Below, one piece after another: positions 43,541-57,577 of a stretch of DNA of 64,000 bases. A program made the translations under genes and the position numbers. The notes beneath the pieces are model-generated. The model was not told where the DNA came from. It saw only the letters and a program-made list of their open reading frames with translations, and did not search any database. How positions within the stretch are numbered: the first letter of the stretch is position 1; every line of letters begins with the position of its first letter. The stretch spans positions 78,451,501 to 78,515,500 of the forward strand of contig CM066731.1 of NCBI GenBank assembly GCA_033961575.1, given 5' to 3'. This stretch comes from Aselliscus stoliczkanus. Lineage: Eukaryota > Chordata > Mammalia > Chiroptera > Hipposideridae.

Positions 43541-46500
43541 CCCTTTTCTGAGAGATATTAATCATGAATTGGTGTTGAGATTTCTCAAATACTTTACTTG
43601 GATCAACTGATATAATCATGTGATTTTCTTCTTTAAGCTACTAATATGGTGGATTATATTAGTTGATTTTCAAATATTGAATTATCCTTGTATCCCTAGA
43701 ATAATTCTCATATTGTCATGATATACAATTTTTATTATGTATTGTCAACATTTATTTGTTAATATTTTAAAGAATTTTGGCATCGCTATGCATGAGTGAT
43801 ATTAATATCTTCACTTTATTTTTTCTTTTTTGTCATCCTGTCTGTCTGGTTTAGACTTTATAAAATAAATTGGGAAGTTATTTTTTTTCCTCTTCTGTTT
43901 TCAGGAAAAGAATATATACATTTGTTCTTAATTCTTTTCAAAGGTTAGATAGAATAAACTTAATAAGGTTGCCTAGACCTAAGTTTTTTTAGGGAGTTTA
44001 TTACAAATTTAATTTATTCACATTATTTATTTTGCATAGGGTGAATTATAGTAGTTCGCTTTTGGAACAATTGCTGCATTTTAGCCAACTGTCAAATTTA
44101 TGTGTGTAGAGTTTCCCCTATTATCCTTTGATATTGTAGTTTCTATCTCTTCCTTTCTTCCTGATATTGACTATTAGTGTTTTCTCTCATTTTACGTTGT
44201 AAGTATTGTTAGAAGTTTGCCAATTTTATTAATCTTTTCAAAATTATTTTGTTTCGTTGATTTTCTCCATTGTTTTTTTCTTTTCATTTCATCAATTTCT
44301 TCTCTTATCTTTATTATTTCTTTTACCTACTGACTTTTGGTTTGTTTTGCTCTACATTTTTCTAGGCCTTGAAATAGGAGTTAAAATTATTGATTTGGAA
44401 ATTTTCCTCCTTTCCAACGTAACACTTTGGTGTTATAAACTTCCCTCTTACTTCATCTGTGTCTCACAGTGTTTGATATGTTTTATTTTAATTACCATTC
44501 ATTTTAGTGTATTTTTTTTACTTTCCTCTTTGAACTGTGGCTTAGGAAGAAGTATGCTATTTAGTTTCCAAGCATTTTGAGATGTTTTTCTCATCTTCCT
44601 GTTTTGGTTTCTTCTTTGACTTCATTGTCAGAGTACATACTGTATGGTATCAATTTTTTTTAAGTTGTTGATATTTGTTTTATGACCTTGAATATTGTCT
44701 TTCTTGGCATATGTTTCATGGACACTTGAAAATAATGACATTTATGCAGTTCTTGGGTGAAGCATTCTACAATGCTGACTATATTCTGTTGGTTGATCAT
44801 GACGTTAATTTCTTCAGTATCTTTTCTGATTTTCTAATTGTTTTATCAATTGTTCAGAGAAAGATATTGAAATCCAGATGTTTTGGTTGCAGGTTTGTAC
44901 ATTTCTGTTTTCAGTTCTATCAGTTTTTGTTTTACATAACTTACAGTTTTGTTTGATGATGCATACACATTTAGAATAGCTATGAAATTTGGATGGATTG
45001 ATCCTTTTATTATTGTGTAGTGTTTTTCTCTGTCCCTGGCAATTTTCTTAACTGAAGTTTACTTTATCTGATATTAATATTGCATCCTCTTTATCTGATA
45101 TTAATATTGCATCCTTTTTAAAATTAATATTTGCATAATATATAATTTTCAACATTTTTACTTCCAACCTACCTACATTGTCACATTTGAAGTAAATATC
45201 TCATAGAGAGCATATGGTCAGGTCAGGTTTGTAATTTATTCTTTCAATACTTTTGAACTGTTCAAGTGAGATCATTTAAATTTAATGTTTATTGATATAT
45301 GCTAAAGCTTAAGTCTATCATTTTATTTTTTCATTTTCTATTTGTTCTGTTTTCTCTTTTTCTGTTTTCCTTTTTTTTGCCGACCTCTGGGTTACTTGAA
45401 CACTTTTTAGAATTCCATTTGGATTTAGCTATGTTTTAAGTACATCTCATATAGTTTTTTATAGTTTTCTCTAGGTATTAATATATATATATATACTTAT
45501 CACAGTGTACTGGTGTCAAGATTTTATGAGTTCGTGTGCAGTTAGAAACTTTAACTTCCTTTATGTCATTTTACCCTTCTCCATTTAAAATGCAACTGTC
45601 TAGAATATTTTTCATACATCTTATGATTTGTACAACTGTCAAACATGATTTAGAAACTGAAGGGGAGGGAAAATGTACTTAATCACCATTTTACATTTTC
45701 CATCGTTTTTCTTCCTTTCTGATATTCCAATATTCCTTCTTTCATTATTTTCCTTTTTATTTAGACAAATTCCTATAGCTATTCTTTTAAGATACGTCTG
45801 CTTGTCACATATTCTCTTAGTTTTCCTTCACTTGGGAATATCTTTATTTCCCCTTCACTTTTCAAGGATATTTTTGCTGGATTCTAAATTCTGCATTGAC
45901 AGTTCTTTACTTTCAGCAGTGGAAAACATTTTACATCGTTATTTAGTGGCTGTCCTCTACGGTTCGTGATAAGAAATCCACTGTTATTCAAATCGCTTTA
46001 CCTTTGTAGGTATGGTTGTGTTTCTCTTCACTGCTTTCGAGATTTTTTTTCTTTCTCTTTAGTTTTCAGAAATTTAATTAGGAAGTGACTTACTGTAAAT
46101 CAATATGTGTTTATTATTTTTTGGAGTTTTCCCACCTTATTGAATCTGGATTTACGTCCTTTGCCAAATATGTAAAGTTTTCAGGGATTACTTATTTGAA
46201 CAATGTTTTAGTCATGTCCTTTTTCTCCTCTTAGGTACTTTCTTGACAATAATTTTAAAGCTTTTGTTATGGTATCACAGTGCTGAATCCCTGTTTGTTT
46301 TTCTGCCCAGTCTACTATTTCTTCTCTGTTTTTCAGATTACATAATTTCTATTGTTTTATCTTCCAGTTCACTAATGATTTCTTCTCTCCATTCCACTGT
46401 TCTGTTGAGACTATCCACTGAGTTTTATATTATATTTATCGTATTTTGTAATTCTAAAATTACTGTTCATTTTTATTTCTATATTCTTTTCATTGCTGAA

Positions 46501-47700
46501 ACTCTGTTTTTTAAGTTTTTTCTAACATGTTTATAATTTCTTGACATTTTCATGTTGATTGATTTATCATTTTTATTGGCTAATTCTAAAATCTTTGTCA
46601 TTCAGATTTGGCATCTATTGATCATATTTTAATTCAAGGTGAAGGTGACATTTTCTTGTTTTTTATATGATGCATTGTTTTCAGTTGAAACCTGAGTGTC
46701 TTGGATATGATGTTCCAAGAATCTGAATCCTCTTTAACCTTCCGTTTTAACTAACTCCTCCTGGCACTGTTCTAGCAGAGGGAGAGAGGGTGTCATCTCA
46801 TTATTGACAGGTGTAGGAAGATATCCAGCCTCCCTCCTCTCCATTACTACCTGAGAGAGGTTCTTGTTACTTCTGGGCAGGGATGAGATTTCAGGCTCCC
46901 CTCTGGGCCTCTGTGATACCACTAAGATTTGGAGGTGGAGTGTTGTGTTATTGTTCCCCATGTGAATCCCCACCGGTATTGACCTTTGGCTTTATTACCA
47001 CTGGGCATTGATTAAAGTCCTGACTCTACACTAAGATTTATCTAGTGGATTAGAAACATGAAAAGGTGGAAGGGAGCCTCATTTCTCCTGGTAGGTGAGA
47101 AATTCCAGGTTGTCTGCATTGACATTGGGGAGAGGCAGGTCCTCATTACTGCCCAGCAGAGATGAATGTCTCAGCTCCCCACTTGGTTTCTCTAGCATCC
47201 CCTGAGTAGGTGTGTTGAGATTCCTCACCACAGCCTGGTGGGAATATAAATTTAGAGACCCCAAAAAGACAGGCCTTTTCTGATGTGTGTAGATGTGGGG
47301 TAGCCAGTGTTTTCTGTGGCATTTGACTGGAGTAGAGCTATTATTTTCAAAATGTTTTCTGTCTCAGCCACCATTTTCCTGGTCTTTTGTAGACAGTGCT
47401 GTCCTACTGTTAGAACTTTTTGGTCAGCATCATTGAAATTCTTGGATGTTGATATTTTCAGCCACAAATATCTGGGATATAAAAAATAAAACACACACAA
47501 AAACAAAGAACTCACCTTTTTTTGTTGTTGTTCCTTAGATCCTATTTTCCCTAGATGGTTTTTCTAAATTTCTCCACCGTTCAGAGTTTTCTTATTCATT
47601 ATTTAGTAGAATTTTCAAGGTATATTTATTGCATTTATTAGGTAGAATAAGGAAAAACATGTCTACTCTTTCCAAAAACCACACATGATCCCCTTAATCC
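43541..47700 (-). repeat. L1 copy D: ancient L1, antisense, 5' half
   Basis: Starts abruptly in the reverse-transcriptase region (minus strand IISVDPSKVFEKSQHQFMI near 43560-43620). It continues through endonuclease (about 44560-45180; 'gtttcatggacacttgaaaa', 'attgttcagagaaagatatt') and ORF1 (about 45700-46640), and ends in a 5'UTR (about 46640-47700). Divergence is clearly greater than in copy C. The 3' portion is missing where copy C abuts. The outer 5' boundary is approximate. Confidence 0.65.
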
Positions 47701-48865
47701 ATTTTAACTGGGAAAAATCCATGAGTTTTCTATGATTTAAAAATTTATTCTTGCATTAATCCATTTTTTTCTTAATACATTTTTCTTTTTTTCCTTTCTT
47801 ATTTTTTCTTTGTTTTTGTTTTTGTTTTCTGATTAGTTGTTTGTATCCTTGAATGGATATGTTAACATTTTGATTAAAGTATAATTATACCTTTAGATGT
47901 GTGAGTGTGAGAAATATCCAGCACAGGACTGAATTTTACAGATACAGCCTCACCCCTATGGTTAATTTTTTGGAGAGGGTAAGAAAAGAAGTTGGATGTG
48001 CATAATATTCTATATGAATGTATAAGGGTGTGTATAGATATATAACTCCACTATGTATATGTGACAGTAGGATTAAATTATTAAAACTGAATTTGTCTTA
48101 TTTGAGTATTTGTTTATTGCTTGACAGTGCAGCAATATTAAAAGAGTTAGCCCAGGTTGCCTAATCAGAACCATAAGAGAAGGAATTCTTTCTCATTCAT
48201 CATTGCAACCCCAGGATCTGGCAATGCACCAAGTACTTAGAAACATTTGGTGAGTGAATAAACAAAATGATTGCCACCACTATTTTTTAAATATAGCCAT
48301 ATAAAGCTCTTGTGACTCCAAATTACAAAGTGTGCTCACCTGTCTCTTTCATGTTGAACAGAGACTACCAAAGCTTACATTGGGAGATTATGTGACTAAG
48401 GTTAATATTCAATGGTATATTGTAACTTTTTGTGTGAATTGTTTAAACAAAGAATAAGAACTACAGCATCTAGGACCAGCAAAGGACCTCATATTATCAG
48501 ATGACTGGATAAAGTTTTCAGATAGCAGAGCTGGGCACGTAGGGCTTTTGAAGGTGGAGGAAAACATGTCATATGGCAATTATTGAAAAATGGGTTTTAT
48601 GGACCCTGTTCCAATTTGTAATAAGAATATCAAGTTAATTATTTATCTTTAATGGATGGTGAATTATTTGAGGATATGTAGAATTACTTTAAATTGGAGA
48701 AGCAGAAATGGAAGAGGAGAGTCACCAAAAGCTTTCAGGTCATTTTTCATTTTATAACGTGAGCTACTGGAACACACTTTGCTTCTCTCTCTTAAAATCA
48801 TCACTTTTGACACATAGGTGCTTAATGATGGTTATTGTGTAAATAATAAGATTTGCCATTTAAAT
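47701..48865. other. Mostly unrecognised; possible L2 remnant at 48170-48265
   Basis: 'accccaggatctggcaatgc' followed by 'aaacatttggtgagtgaat' resembles the L2 3' end. Otherwise nothing is recognised. Confidence 0.4.
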
Positions 48866-48869
48866 GTCA

Positions 48870-48965
48870 TGTTCAAGTCTCCCTTTCTGTAGTAGAAGAA
48901 TTTGAAACTCAGAGAGACGTTGACTTGTCCCAGATTGTACAGCAAAACTTCAGTCTTTTAATTTC
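48870..48965 (+). repeat. MIR fragment
   Basis: 'tttgaaactcagagagacgt' followed by 'tgacttgtcccagattgtac' fits the MIR segment 'gaaactgaggcacagagaggttaagtgacttgcccaaggtcac'. Confidence 0.6.
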
Positions 48966-50634
48966 TAGATGGATCTGCTCCCCACTTACCCAGACTGTGA
49001 AATGATATCTGTTTTAGTAAGTTTATTGATGCTTCAATGCAATACATATACCTGGCTCAATATTGAAGTGCCAAATTAATGATGCAGAAATGCAGTAATT
49101 AATAAAACAAAATTGGAATAAAACAAAATTATCTATCAATAAAAACAACAAAACAGGAAAAAAATTAACTTCAATTCTAAGGAATACACATCTCATTTCT
49201 CCTCTCAGATTTTCTCAATGTTAATTTGAAACATTAAACCAAAGTTGTTTTAAATAAGGAGATAATCTCCTAGGCTCCTGGGCTCTCTAGAGGAATTCTC
49301 AGAGGAAATAAAAATGTATATCCTGGAGTGATCAAGATATTGATTAAATTTCAGCAGTTGTCATCATGCTTTCCAAAATTACAGAGAGATGTAACTGTTA
49401 CATTCCGAAGCAAGATTTAACTGCAAATAAAATGGAGAACCACAGATAATTATCATGGGGTTCTAAAGATTTATCATGACTTAATAAAGAATTTCAATAG
49501 CACAGATTGACTGAACAACAATAAAATATGATAACAGATCAATGTAAATACCAGATAAAATAATAATACTCCTACTGAACTTAAATTTTACTAGTTATTT
49601 AACTCCAAAACAAAAACATCCAAAATTATTCAAATAACTGAACCACAGAAATATTTAATTTTCATAAATAAATTATTAATTTTTAAATTAAAACATCTAA
49701 GATTAATGTAACAATAGAAGAAGTGTGATGGTGGAGAAAAGGCATGACACATATTAGTGTTGCGTGATATCAGACCCTTCTATACTTCCCTCTATCCTTA
49801 TTCCTAAAAGAAGTGACATTAATAACAGAATTATTTTGAGAATTAAATTGGAATAAGTAGACTTGTTAGTTACCTATCTTAGAGCTCTTTCTCATTTTTT
49901 TATTTCCATCTCTTTCAGATTGGGTTCCCTGACAAGCTGACACTGAGGTAGAAATTAGCACGACTAAAGCATATTGGAATATGCTGTCAGAATCCTTGTC
50001 TATAGGTGAGTAATAGAAGCAGAATGAGCAGAAGAAGCTGGATGGCAATACAGTCTTAAACATTTTTGTTGATCCCACTATGACTTCTGAATATGAGATA
50101 GCTATTCAGAGTTGATCCATGTTGGGGTGGGGACTGGGCATTTATACTCCATGAAAACCTATTATTGGTTATGAGCTGCTTTAGAATGGGGGATGCTTTC
50201 AGATGAGGGAGGTATCTTCAGTTGATAGCATCTCAGTATTGGTGCAGATATAAGAACCTCAGTCATGAAGGTCATCTCACCTCACCAATAGCTGATATTT
50301 CTCTGGATACCAAAAGTAAAATATATGAGCAGACTTCACAGTTAGGAACTTGACACACCATTGAACAATGATATCTATAGGGTTTGAAGAAAAATTTCCC
50401 ATTTAATGAGAGGGAGAAAAAAAAAGACGAATAGAATAATGTGTGATGAGGGAGACCTATCACACCTCTTTCTTTCCTACCTTGGACATTGTTTGATATG
50501 TGTACAACCTGGCTGCTATAATAACTATCTCTGGAAATTAAAGCAAGTATGAGGGAAAAATCCAATAAGAACCCACCCTACATCTTTTAGTAACTGAATT
50601 AAATAATTTTGGAACTTCTTATCTGGCTATTCTT
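48966..50634. other. No recognised feature
   Basis: A-rich between about 49090 and 49720. No repeat family or credible coding frame recognised. Confidence 0.5.
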
Positions 50635-50748
50635 CTTTTTCTTTTTTTTTTTTTTTAGGGCAGTGTCACTGGCCCTCATATGTGGGACTGAACTGGGGCT
50701 GCTGGGTTGCCAAGCCAGCGCTTAACCACCGCGCCACTCAGCCGGCCC
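50635..50748 (-). mobile_element. Simple tRNA-derived SINE, antisense, 13-bp TSD
   Basis: Poly-T, then 'agggcagtgtcactggccct' through 'aaccaccgcgccactcagcc' is the exact reverse layout of the sense copies. TCTGGCTATTCTT at 50622-50634 and 50749-50761 is a perfect TSD. Confidence 0.95.
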
Positions 50749-50761
50749 TCTGGCTATTCTT

Positions 50762-52609
50762 ATTATAGAGAATAATTCAACGTCCTGGTGTTATAGGCTT
50801 TTTTTTTCTTGGTCTTCTACTTTGAGGTAAAAACATCCTAGTTGACCTAGAAATTAAAAAGATGAAACACCTGGGATATAATAAATGCTTAGTATTGATG
50901 TTATCTCTCTTATAACACAGAAATCATTTTACAAGATTCAGCTGTGTAGAACTCAAAAAGTAAATCATTTTATAGAGCTGGAATTTTCTAACAAAATATA
51001 TGATGGGCATAGTTTCCACATATTAAAAAAGTTCACTATCTAGAAAAAAAATGTCTTCTAAACAGAGTTTACACATTAATTGATATCTCTGCAATCCATT
51101 TAAATAATACTATTCAAGAATACTTCAATACAAGGATAACTGCAATATCTGGTAAGATAAGATACGTGACTCTGTCTGAATGACCTCAGACTTTTGTGCA
51201 CTGAGAATACTTGTTACTGTGTGTCGCTGTAATCATACTATCAAACTGCCCACTGACAAAGCCACTGCTGACCAAGTCTTCCCTAGCCTAGCCCCTCATG
51301 CCTTTATATATCTGTAGTGGTGTGTAAAGGCTTCAGGAATCAGTTACCTAGTCCTTCTGGAACTAGGTGTAAGTTATTAACACAGAGGCTCTCAAGGAAT
51401 CCCTGATGGCTCTTTTGTTCTTGTATTTCACATGTGGTCCAGTGGTATTTTGGGCTCATTCTCTTGATTTTAGCTCTTTCAGATAAACAAGATTCTCAGA
51501 GTACTAGATTTTAAGTAGATGATGTATTTAATCTTTCTTGTTTTTGTTATGTCAGTTCTAATTTCTTGAGTAACAGTATTTTAGTAATTGTTGCTATATG
51601 TTAAATTCTTACTGAATTAAAAACAGGACAAAACACTTCATAATATTTCACCTAACAAAGTCCAGTATAATGGGTAACAGTATTTCTATTTTAAATATGA
51701 AAAAAATTAATCAAGATCACATAATAAATATTGCAGACTTGATATTTCAATCCATGTATAAATTGACTTTATTATATACGAAAATAACTTAAATACTGTG
51801 TACACATGAATACATGTAGCTTTTTCTGCTTTGGGCTATTCATATACATGACAATATCTCTGAAAATCACAGTGGTGTACATAAGATTTGTTCCTATTAT
51901 AAGGATAGCGTAGCCAAGGTACTGAAAATCACATAGCAGGATGTGGGCCTCTATTTAACTTCTTATCTAGAATATGTATACCTATCATTGCAAAGCCAGC
52001 CTCAATGCAGAATGCAATATTCTTTGATGTGGGAATGTCATGCAGACTTTTATTATTTTGGAAAAGCCAAGCTATCTTTAAAAGAAAAAAAAAGTACATA
52101 CTTTATTTACTTTACTTGAAAATAGGTTCAGTGGAATGGCTTCATAAATGCACATCTTTCCATCTTGGTTTTCATGAAAATCTCATGGGTATAACAGTCA
52201 TCTAGTATTTCTGACACTCTTCCATGCCATAAAACAATATAACTCATGAGATTCAACATAAAAGTATTATTGTATTATTACTTTTATAGTTACATGAATG
52301 CCTATCGTACTTTGTAATTAATAATATACATGATGTCGAATAAATGTGTACAAAAGATGAGAACCAAAGAGCTTACAATTTAAAGACTAAGCTAGCAATG
52401 AACTGGATATGCTTAAAAATATAGATAATGCTGCCTCTACAGGATTGAGAGAAAAGAGAAAAAAACAGGTAGTCTCACTCTGAAGTTTGAATGATGCCAA
52501 GACAGCATATTTATTCCACTGCCATTTAGACCATAGGAAAGAGTCAAATCATACAAATCAAAATCCAGTCTACTAACAGTAAAAATGAAAGGCATTTTTT
52601 AAAGTCAAT
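50762..52609. other. No recognised feature
   Basis: No repeat family named and no credible coding frame. Possibly unique host sequence. Confidence 0.5.
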
Positions 52610-52622
52610 AATACAACATCAG

Positions 52623-52751
52623 GGCCGGCCGAGTGGTGCTGTGGTTAAGCGCTGGCTTGGGAAGCCAGGTTCGGTCCCACATGTGAGGGCCAGTAACACT
52701 GCCCTCAAAAAAAACAAAAAAAAAAAAAACACAAAAAAAGATTTGAAAAAC
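52623..52751 (+). mobile_element. Simple tRNA-derived SINE, 13-bp TSD
   Basis: 'ggccggccgagtggtgctgt' to 'gccagtaacactgccctc' plus an A-rich tail. AATACAACATCAG at 52610-52622 and 52752-52764 is the TSD. The B-box region is shortened ('gaagccaggttcggtcccac'), so about ten bases of the usual 'agcggtccc' part are missing. Confidence 0.93.
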
Positions 52752-52764
52752 AATACAACATCAG

Positions 52765-55270
52765 TGATAAGATACAATGGAAAATGAATACATATTGATT
52801 TTGGTCCCATACTGCCTTACTCTCTGCAGCCTCCTTTTTCCTTCCCAAGTCTCTTTTGGGAGACTGCCTGCTCCTCCTGTTCCTCCTTTTCCTTCTTGCC
52901 CACAGTTGCCATGACAGTGAACTTCAAAATTTAGAATTTTCCAACTTTGCAATGCCATGTATTGGTGACTCCGCCACCAATATATTACTCTCAAGTCATA
53001 CCCAACTACTTGTAGTTACCTAAAGAATCTTATTTAAGAAAGACAAAGGCAAAACTTTCTGTTCCTTTGCTGCTCCCAGGTCTCCTCCAAATGGATACAC
53101 CAGTTTAATGTTACTCGTCCATCTTACATTTTTGTCAGTTCTGAAGATGTCTGCTCTCCCAGACTTAGTTATGCATCCCACTTTCATGTTCTAATAGCAA
53201 GCTGTCCTCATCTACCTTCGTATAGCCTACTGTTGATCCATCTATTTATCCCAACCCAACAGGAGCCTGACTTGGGCGCCTTCATGGCAAGGCTTATATT
53301 CAAACCCTGTATTCCATCTCATGGCCCTCTGAATTCTCCTTGTTTTCTATTTAAATTCTCCCAGACACAATCCCAGCTCCTTGTCTCTGATGATGGCTCA
53401 AGCTTGGATCAGTTCATGGTTCCAACTCCCACTTTTTTGTAGTCTTCATCATACAGACATTAACATAAAGAACATTCCACATCTTATGGGATAATAGGGA
53501 AGAAATGTTCTAAATCCATTCTTAGTCAAGAATCCCTGTCTTGCTGGATTCCTTGCTCTGCCCTGTGGAGGCAGTCTCCCTTTACCCCACCCAGAAATGA
53601 GAACTCAGTGCATGTAGGTTATTCAGAAGGTGCAGAGACACCATCAGAGAATAGCATGTATGGCCAAGAAGAAGAAAGAGGCAATAGTGGGTGACATCAG
53701 GGGGGTGAGTGAAACTTAGTCTTATGGAGAAACTGAGAGATTCTGCAAACATATGCCTTGTTATGGGGCAGAGGGGCAAAAATATTTCCATCCCCATAAC
53801 TGTATTCATTGCTCAAGGGCTTCCCTCAGAAGGACATTTATTTGGGTACAACAGTTTTCAGCAACCTGCGGGAAACCCTCCCACAAAGATACAGATACTA
53901 GTCATTGGAATTCAGGCTGGCGTGCATGGATAGGGTGAGGGAGGCCAAATATATGTGGGTGGAACACGAATAGCACCTGCCATGATTCAACCTTAACTAC
54001 ATTCTTGGCTCATTTCACATTATGGCTGTGAGAATATTAGATCTTCCAAGCATCCCCATCTTCACATATTTCATGGAGCATATGTTCCACTACGAATTTC
54101 CGTCATTAAATTTCAGCTAATGTAATATAAATAAACATTGCTCAGCATGATAAACACAAGACAATACCTTTTAAAGCCTCCACAACATGTATTTTATAGT
54201 TATTATTTAAGCTAACATTATGCTACCTTGATAGATTAGAGTACCTCGTTATCAATGCTGCTACCGATTACATACAGAATTAGCTACAAACGGCTGAAAA
54301 CAACCACAGGTATGACACTGACTTCTATCCTGATCTCTTTTCTTCCCACCTAGCCTAATTTTCTAAAGAAAACTGCATTTAATAGCATAACTATAACTCA
54401 ATCTTCCTTGGCAAAGGGAATGACAATCCAGAGTATTAAAAAATGTTTCGTCCTTCTCAATCAAATATAAACAAAGTAATGCCAACAAATACAAGTACTT
54501 AGAATATAATTTTAATGTAGAGTGTACTTGGGGGATGAGAGGATGGACAGACAGACAGGTGTTGGCAAGTACTAGGCAACATTAGGGTATCTATTAAAGT
54601 ATATACATATCAGTGGTCACTATAGGAAGAATGAAAAAGTACACCGCAGAGCATAAATGTCATCCTCCTCAAATTTTATAGAGACTGATCTGAGCACATA
54701 ATCTTAGAAGCTGTGCTTTTCTAGAAAAATAAATACATGTATTGGAGTCTTCATTTCATGTTAGCAGAAGGTGCATTGTAGAGCTCACCCGAGAGATTTA
54801 GTCTGCACAGTTTCAGAGCTGATGTCTTTCCTTGAAAGACATCTGAGGTATTTCCTGTTGAATTGTGAAAGGATTTAAGGTCCTTCTCCACTTGAGAAGG
54901 CTGTTAATAAATAAAAAATCCTTTTTATTATTGCTTTCATAGCTGTTTAATCTTTCCCTTAGTTTAATAATATATGTGCTATCTTAACTGTTAACCAAGG
55001 TGTGAGGTTGATTCTGAGTCAGAATAAAAGCTTTGGGGAAAAAAACAAAAACAAAACAAAAAAAACACCCAAACTTGCCTCATTCTGATAGTACAAAATT
55101 CTTACAAATGTGGAATAATTTGTGGTCCTATCTCTGTGTGCAGGTGTTCTACAGATGCTGATGCTTCCTCTTTCTTTTCAGTAGGAAACTTTGAAGTGAT
55201 TTGCTGATACATGGATTTAGAAGAGTCAAATGACAATGGAAAACTTTAATTGTTTTCCTCTCTGGCAAAT
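52765..55270. other. No recognised feature
   Basis: About 2.5 kb including a GC-moderate part at 53040-53950. Frames of up to about 75 codons occur on both strands with no recognisable domain or splice context. No gene called. Confidence 0.45.

Positions 55271-55271
<1 letters not shown>

Positions 55272-55317
<46 letters not shown>
55272..55317. repeat. (TG)n microsatellite
   Basis: About 23 TG units. Confidence 0.95.
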
Positions 55318-55320
<3 letters not shown>

Positions 55321-55818
55321 GAAGAAAAAAAATAAAATAACAACCACAAAAAATAATTTGGGGCAATGAAGCTTTTCTGTGAACACTTTCTTTAAATTTT
55401 ACAGTTTGCTTTAAACAAACACTCTGAATGACTATAATTAAAAACTTTGCCATGAAAAAATAGAGACTGCTGACTCTTTAGAAGGCATCTTCCCTTGGAT
55501 TAAAATATCCATTTTCCTTTCTTTAATATTTGTCTATGTGGAGGGACTAATTAGAACTAATTAAAATGAGTACAAGGATTCCAAACCTTAATGAGTGTCA
55601 ATTCTGGATATATTTTTATGTGAAGTGCGAAATGAAATACTTTGAAGCTTATCCCCTTTAGCAAAGGACAGATAAATAAGAGGACTCTACTTCCAACGTC
55701 AAAGCCAAAATAGGTCAAGTGACATTTTGGAACAGAAAGACTCTCTGAAGAGTATAGACCACTGCCTAAGTCTTCCAATTAGCATAACAGTTGAATTAAA
55801 TTACTAGCATAGGAAACA

Positions 55819-55819
<1 letters not shown>
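55318..55819. other. No recognised feature
   Basis: Sequence between two CA/TG arrays; nothing recognised. Confidence 0.5.

Positions 55820-55851
<32 letters not shown>
55820..55851. repeat. (CA)n microsatellite
   Basis: About 16 CA units. Confidence 0.95.
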
Positions 55852-55853
<2 letters not shown>

Positions 55854-56034
55854 TTTAAATGAATCAGTGGTAGTTGATCAGTTTGTGTCTGGAAAGCAGG
55901 AGAGACACAGCCTTAAAATAAATAAGAGTAATCAGCAGTAGCTGTTTAGTTTCATATTTTTTTTCTTCAAGACTGAGAAAAACAGAGCTTTGCTCCTGAG
56001 CTTCCAACTTGATGGGGAAAATGTAGGCAGGCAG

Positions 56035-56195
56035 TCTAGATCAGTGGTTTAGGACTCAGGCTCTGGAGACAGCTGGAGCTTCTGGTGCAGAGATGTCAAA
56101 GGAAAATTGTTGTAAATGAAGATTAAAGACGAAAATAAATGTGAATCATCTGTATAATGCCTAGCACATAGTAGGTACTCTATATATTAGCTTCC
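56035..56195 (-). repeat. MIR element, antisense
   Basis: 'ggactcaggctctggagaca' and, further on, 'atgcctagcacatagtaggt' followed by 'actctatatattagc' match the two ends of antisense MIR, with the middle replaced or strongly diverged. Confidence 0.65.
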
Positions 56196-57577
56196 TTTCT
56201 TTCCCATTCTTCCAAGTTTAATTTATTCAAATTTAGCAGATAATTGATCTCATTATGACAGAATACCAAAAAAAATGTAAATCTTGCTTAGGTTCAATTA
56301 TATTTGAAAGTCAGACGCAAATTTTGTCAACCAGAAATTTACCAGGTGGAAAATTAGGAATGGCCTTAACACGTATATGAGGTAGACAAAATACTGACAC
56401 TGTGTTTCTGACACAGCCTTATCAAAGGGGTGAAATGAAGTCCCTTTATGCCCTTGCACTTGAAAATAAATCTCTAATTGGGAACATAATGTTTTCTTCT
56501 GCAGGCATTATCTATAAAGGAAGAAGTCACTAATATGGATAACATGTTAACGATAATTGTCTTTTTCCTGATAAATTTAATTTAATTTATGAAGAATTAT
56601 ATGTTTAAGTTTAAAAATAAAATAGGACTAAAGCTTCATAATGAAAAGGACAATTTTTTGCCCAACCCCTCCCCATTCCATAGTCCCACTCACCAAAGGT
56701 AACCACATTCAGAATTAAATCCTATTTTAGAAAAATACCCTCATGTAGCTAAATAACATGCTTAGCAATTGGGAATATTTCTTGGTTTATCAATATTAGA
56801 CATCATTTAATATAGTATTCAAAGGTTTATTTCTCTAATAAAACCATCTCTACATGCCATTTTGCCACTACTTTTACATGCTAATAATTTTGTTAAATTG
56901 TCATGGTTTACATTTTATGATAAATATAAGTTTTATATAATATATGGCTTAGTCAAGAGTTCTTTTAGTAAACTTTTTTCTTATACACATGTCTAAATGT
57001 ATTCTAGGCATTAATAAACACCAATTAACAATATTTGATTAGTTTTATCAGTATTTATCACTTTCTCTTTTTTATTCTCTCAAAGCTGCACTAGAATTTT
57101 CAAATCCTGTACATGTTTTCAGATGATCAAACACCAGCATAATCTATTAGTACCACTAACTAATCTCCTGAATCTTTTTGAATAGTAGCCCAGCATTCTC
57201 TGGGTGGATAGTTCTCTTGACACCATACACAGTGCCCATCCTCAACTTCCCTTTGCCACTGTGCTGTGCAGGATCCTTCATTTCCTAGATTCCATGTCTA
57301 CTTTTAAAATGTACTTCCTGGTTTTGTTAAAACATTATTTCTAGTACAGATTACATACATTTTTAGAAATCTTGTGAAATTGAAATATACTGAATCTATC
57401 TTCAAGATTAATAATTTGGCCAAATGCAGAATATACACTCACAATAATTGTTTCCTTAAAATTTTGGATATGTGGCTCCACTAGAGAACCCTGTGTCACT
57501 GTTGAGGAATCTGATGATACCTGACTTAGAAATGTCTATTGATGTAGGACGTTTACTTATGTAACTACATATGTATA
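56196..57577. other. No recognised feature
   Basis: AT-rich with no repeat family or coding frame recognised. Confidence 0.5.

Noticed and set aside
44257..46536. Series of hydrophobic plus-strand frames resembling membrane proteins
   Set aside because: They lie antisense to ORF2 and ORF1 of ancient L1 copy D. T-rich strands read as Phe/Leu/Ser; there is no transporter or receptor motif.
52761..52994. 77-codon minus-strand frame with Gly-rich part
   Set aside because: No recognisable domain, partly overlaps the SINE flank, and shows no splice or promoter context.
55149..55453. Frames with His-Thr repeats
   Set aside because: Translation of the (TG)n microsatellite on the minus strand.
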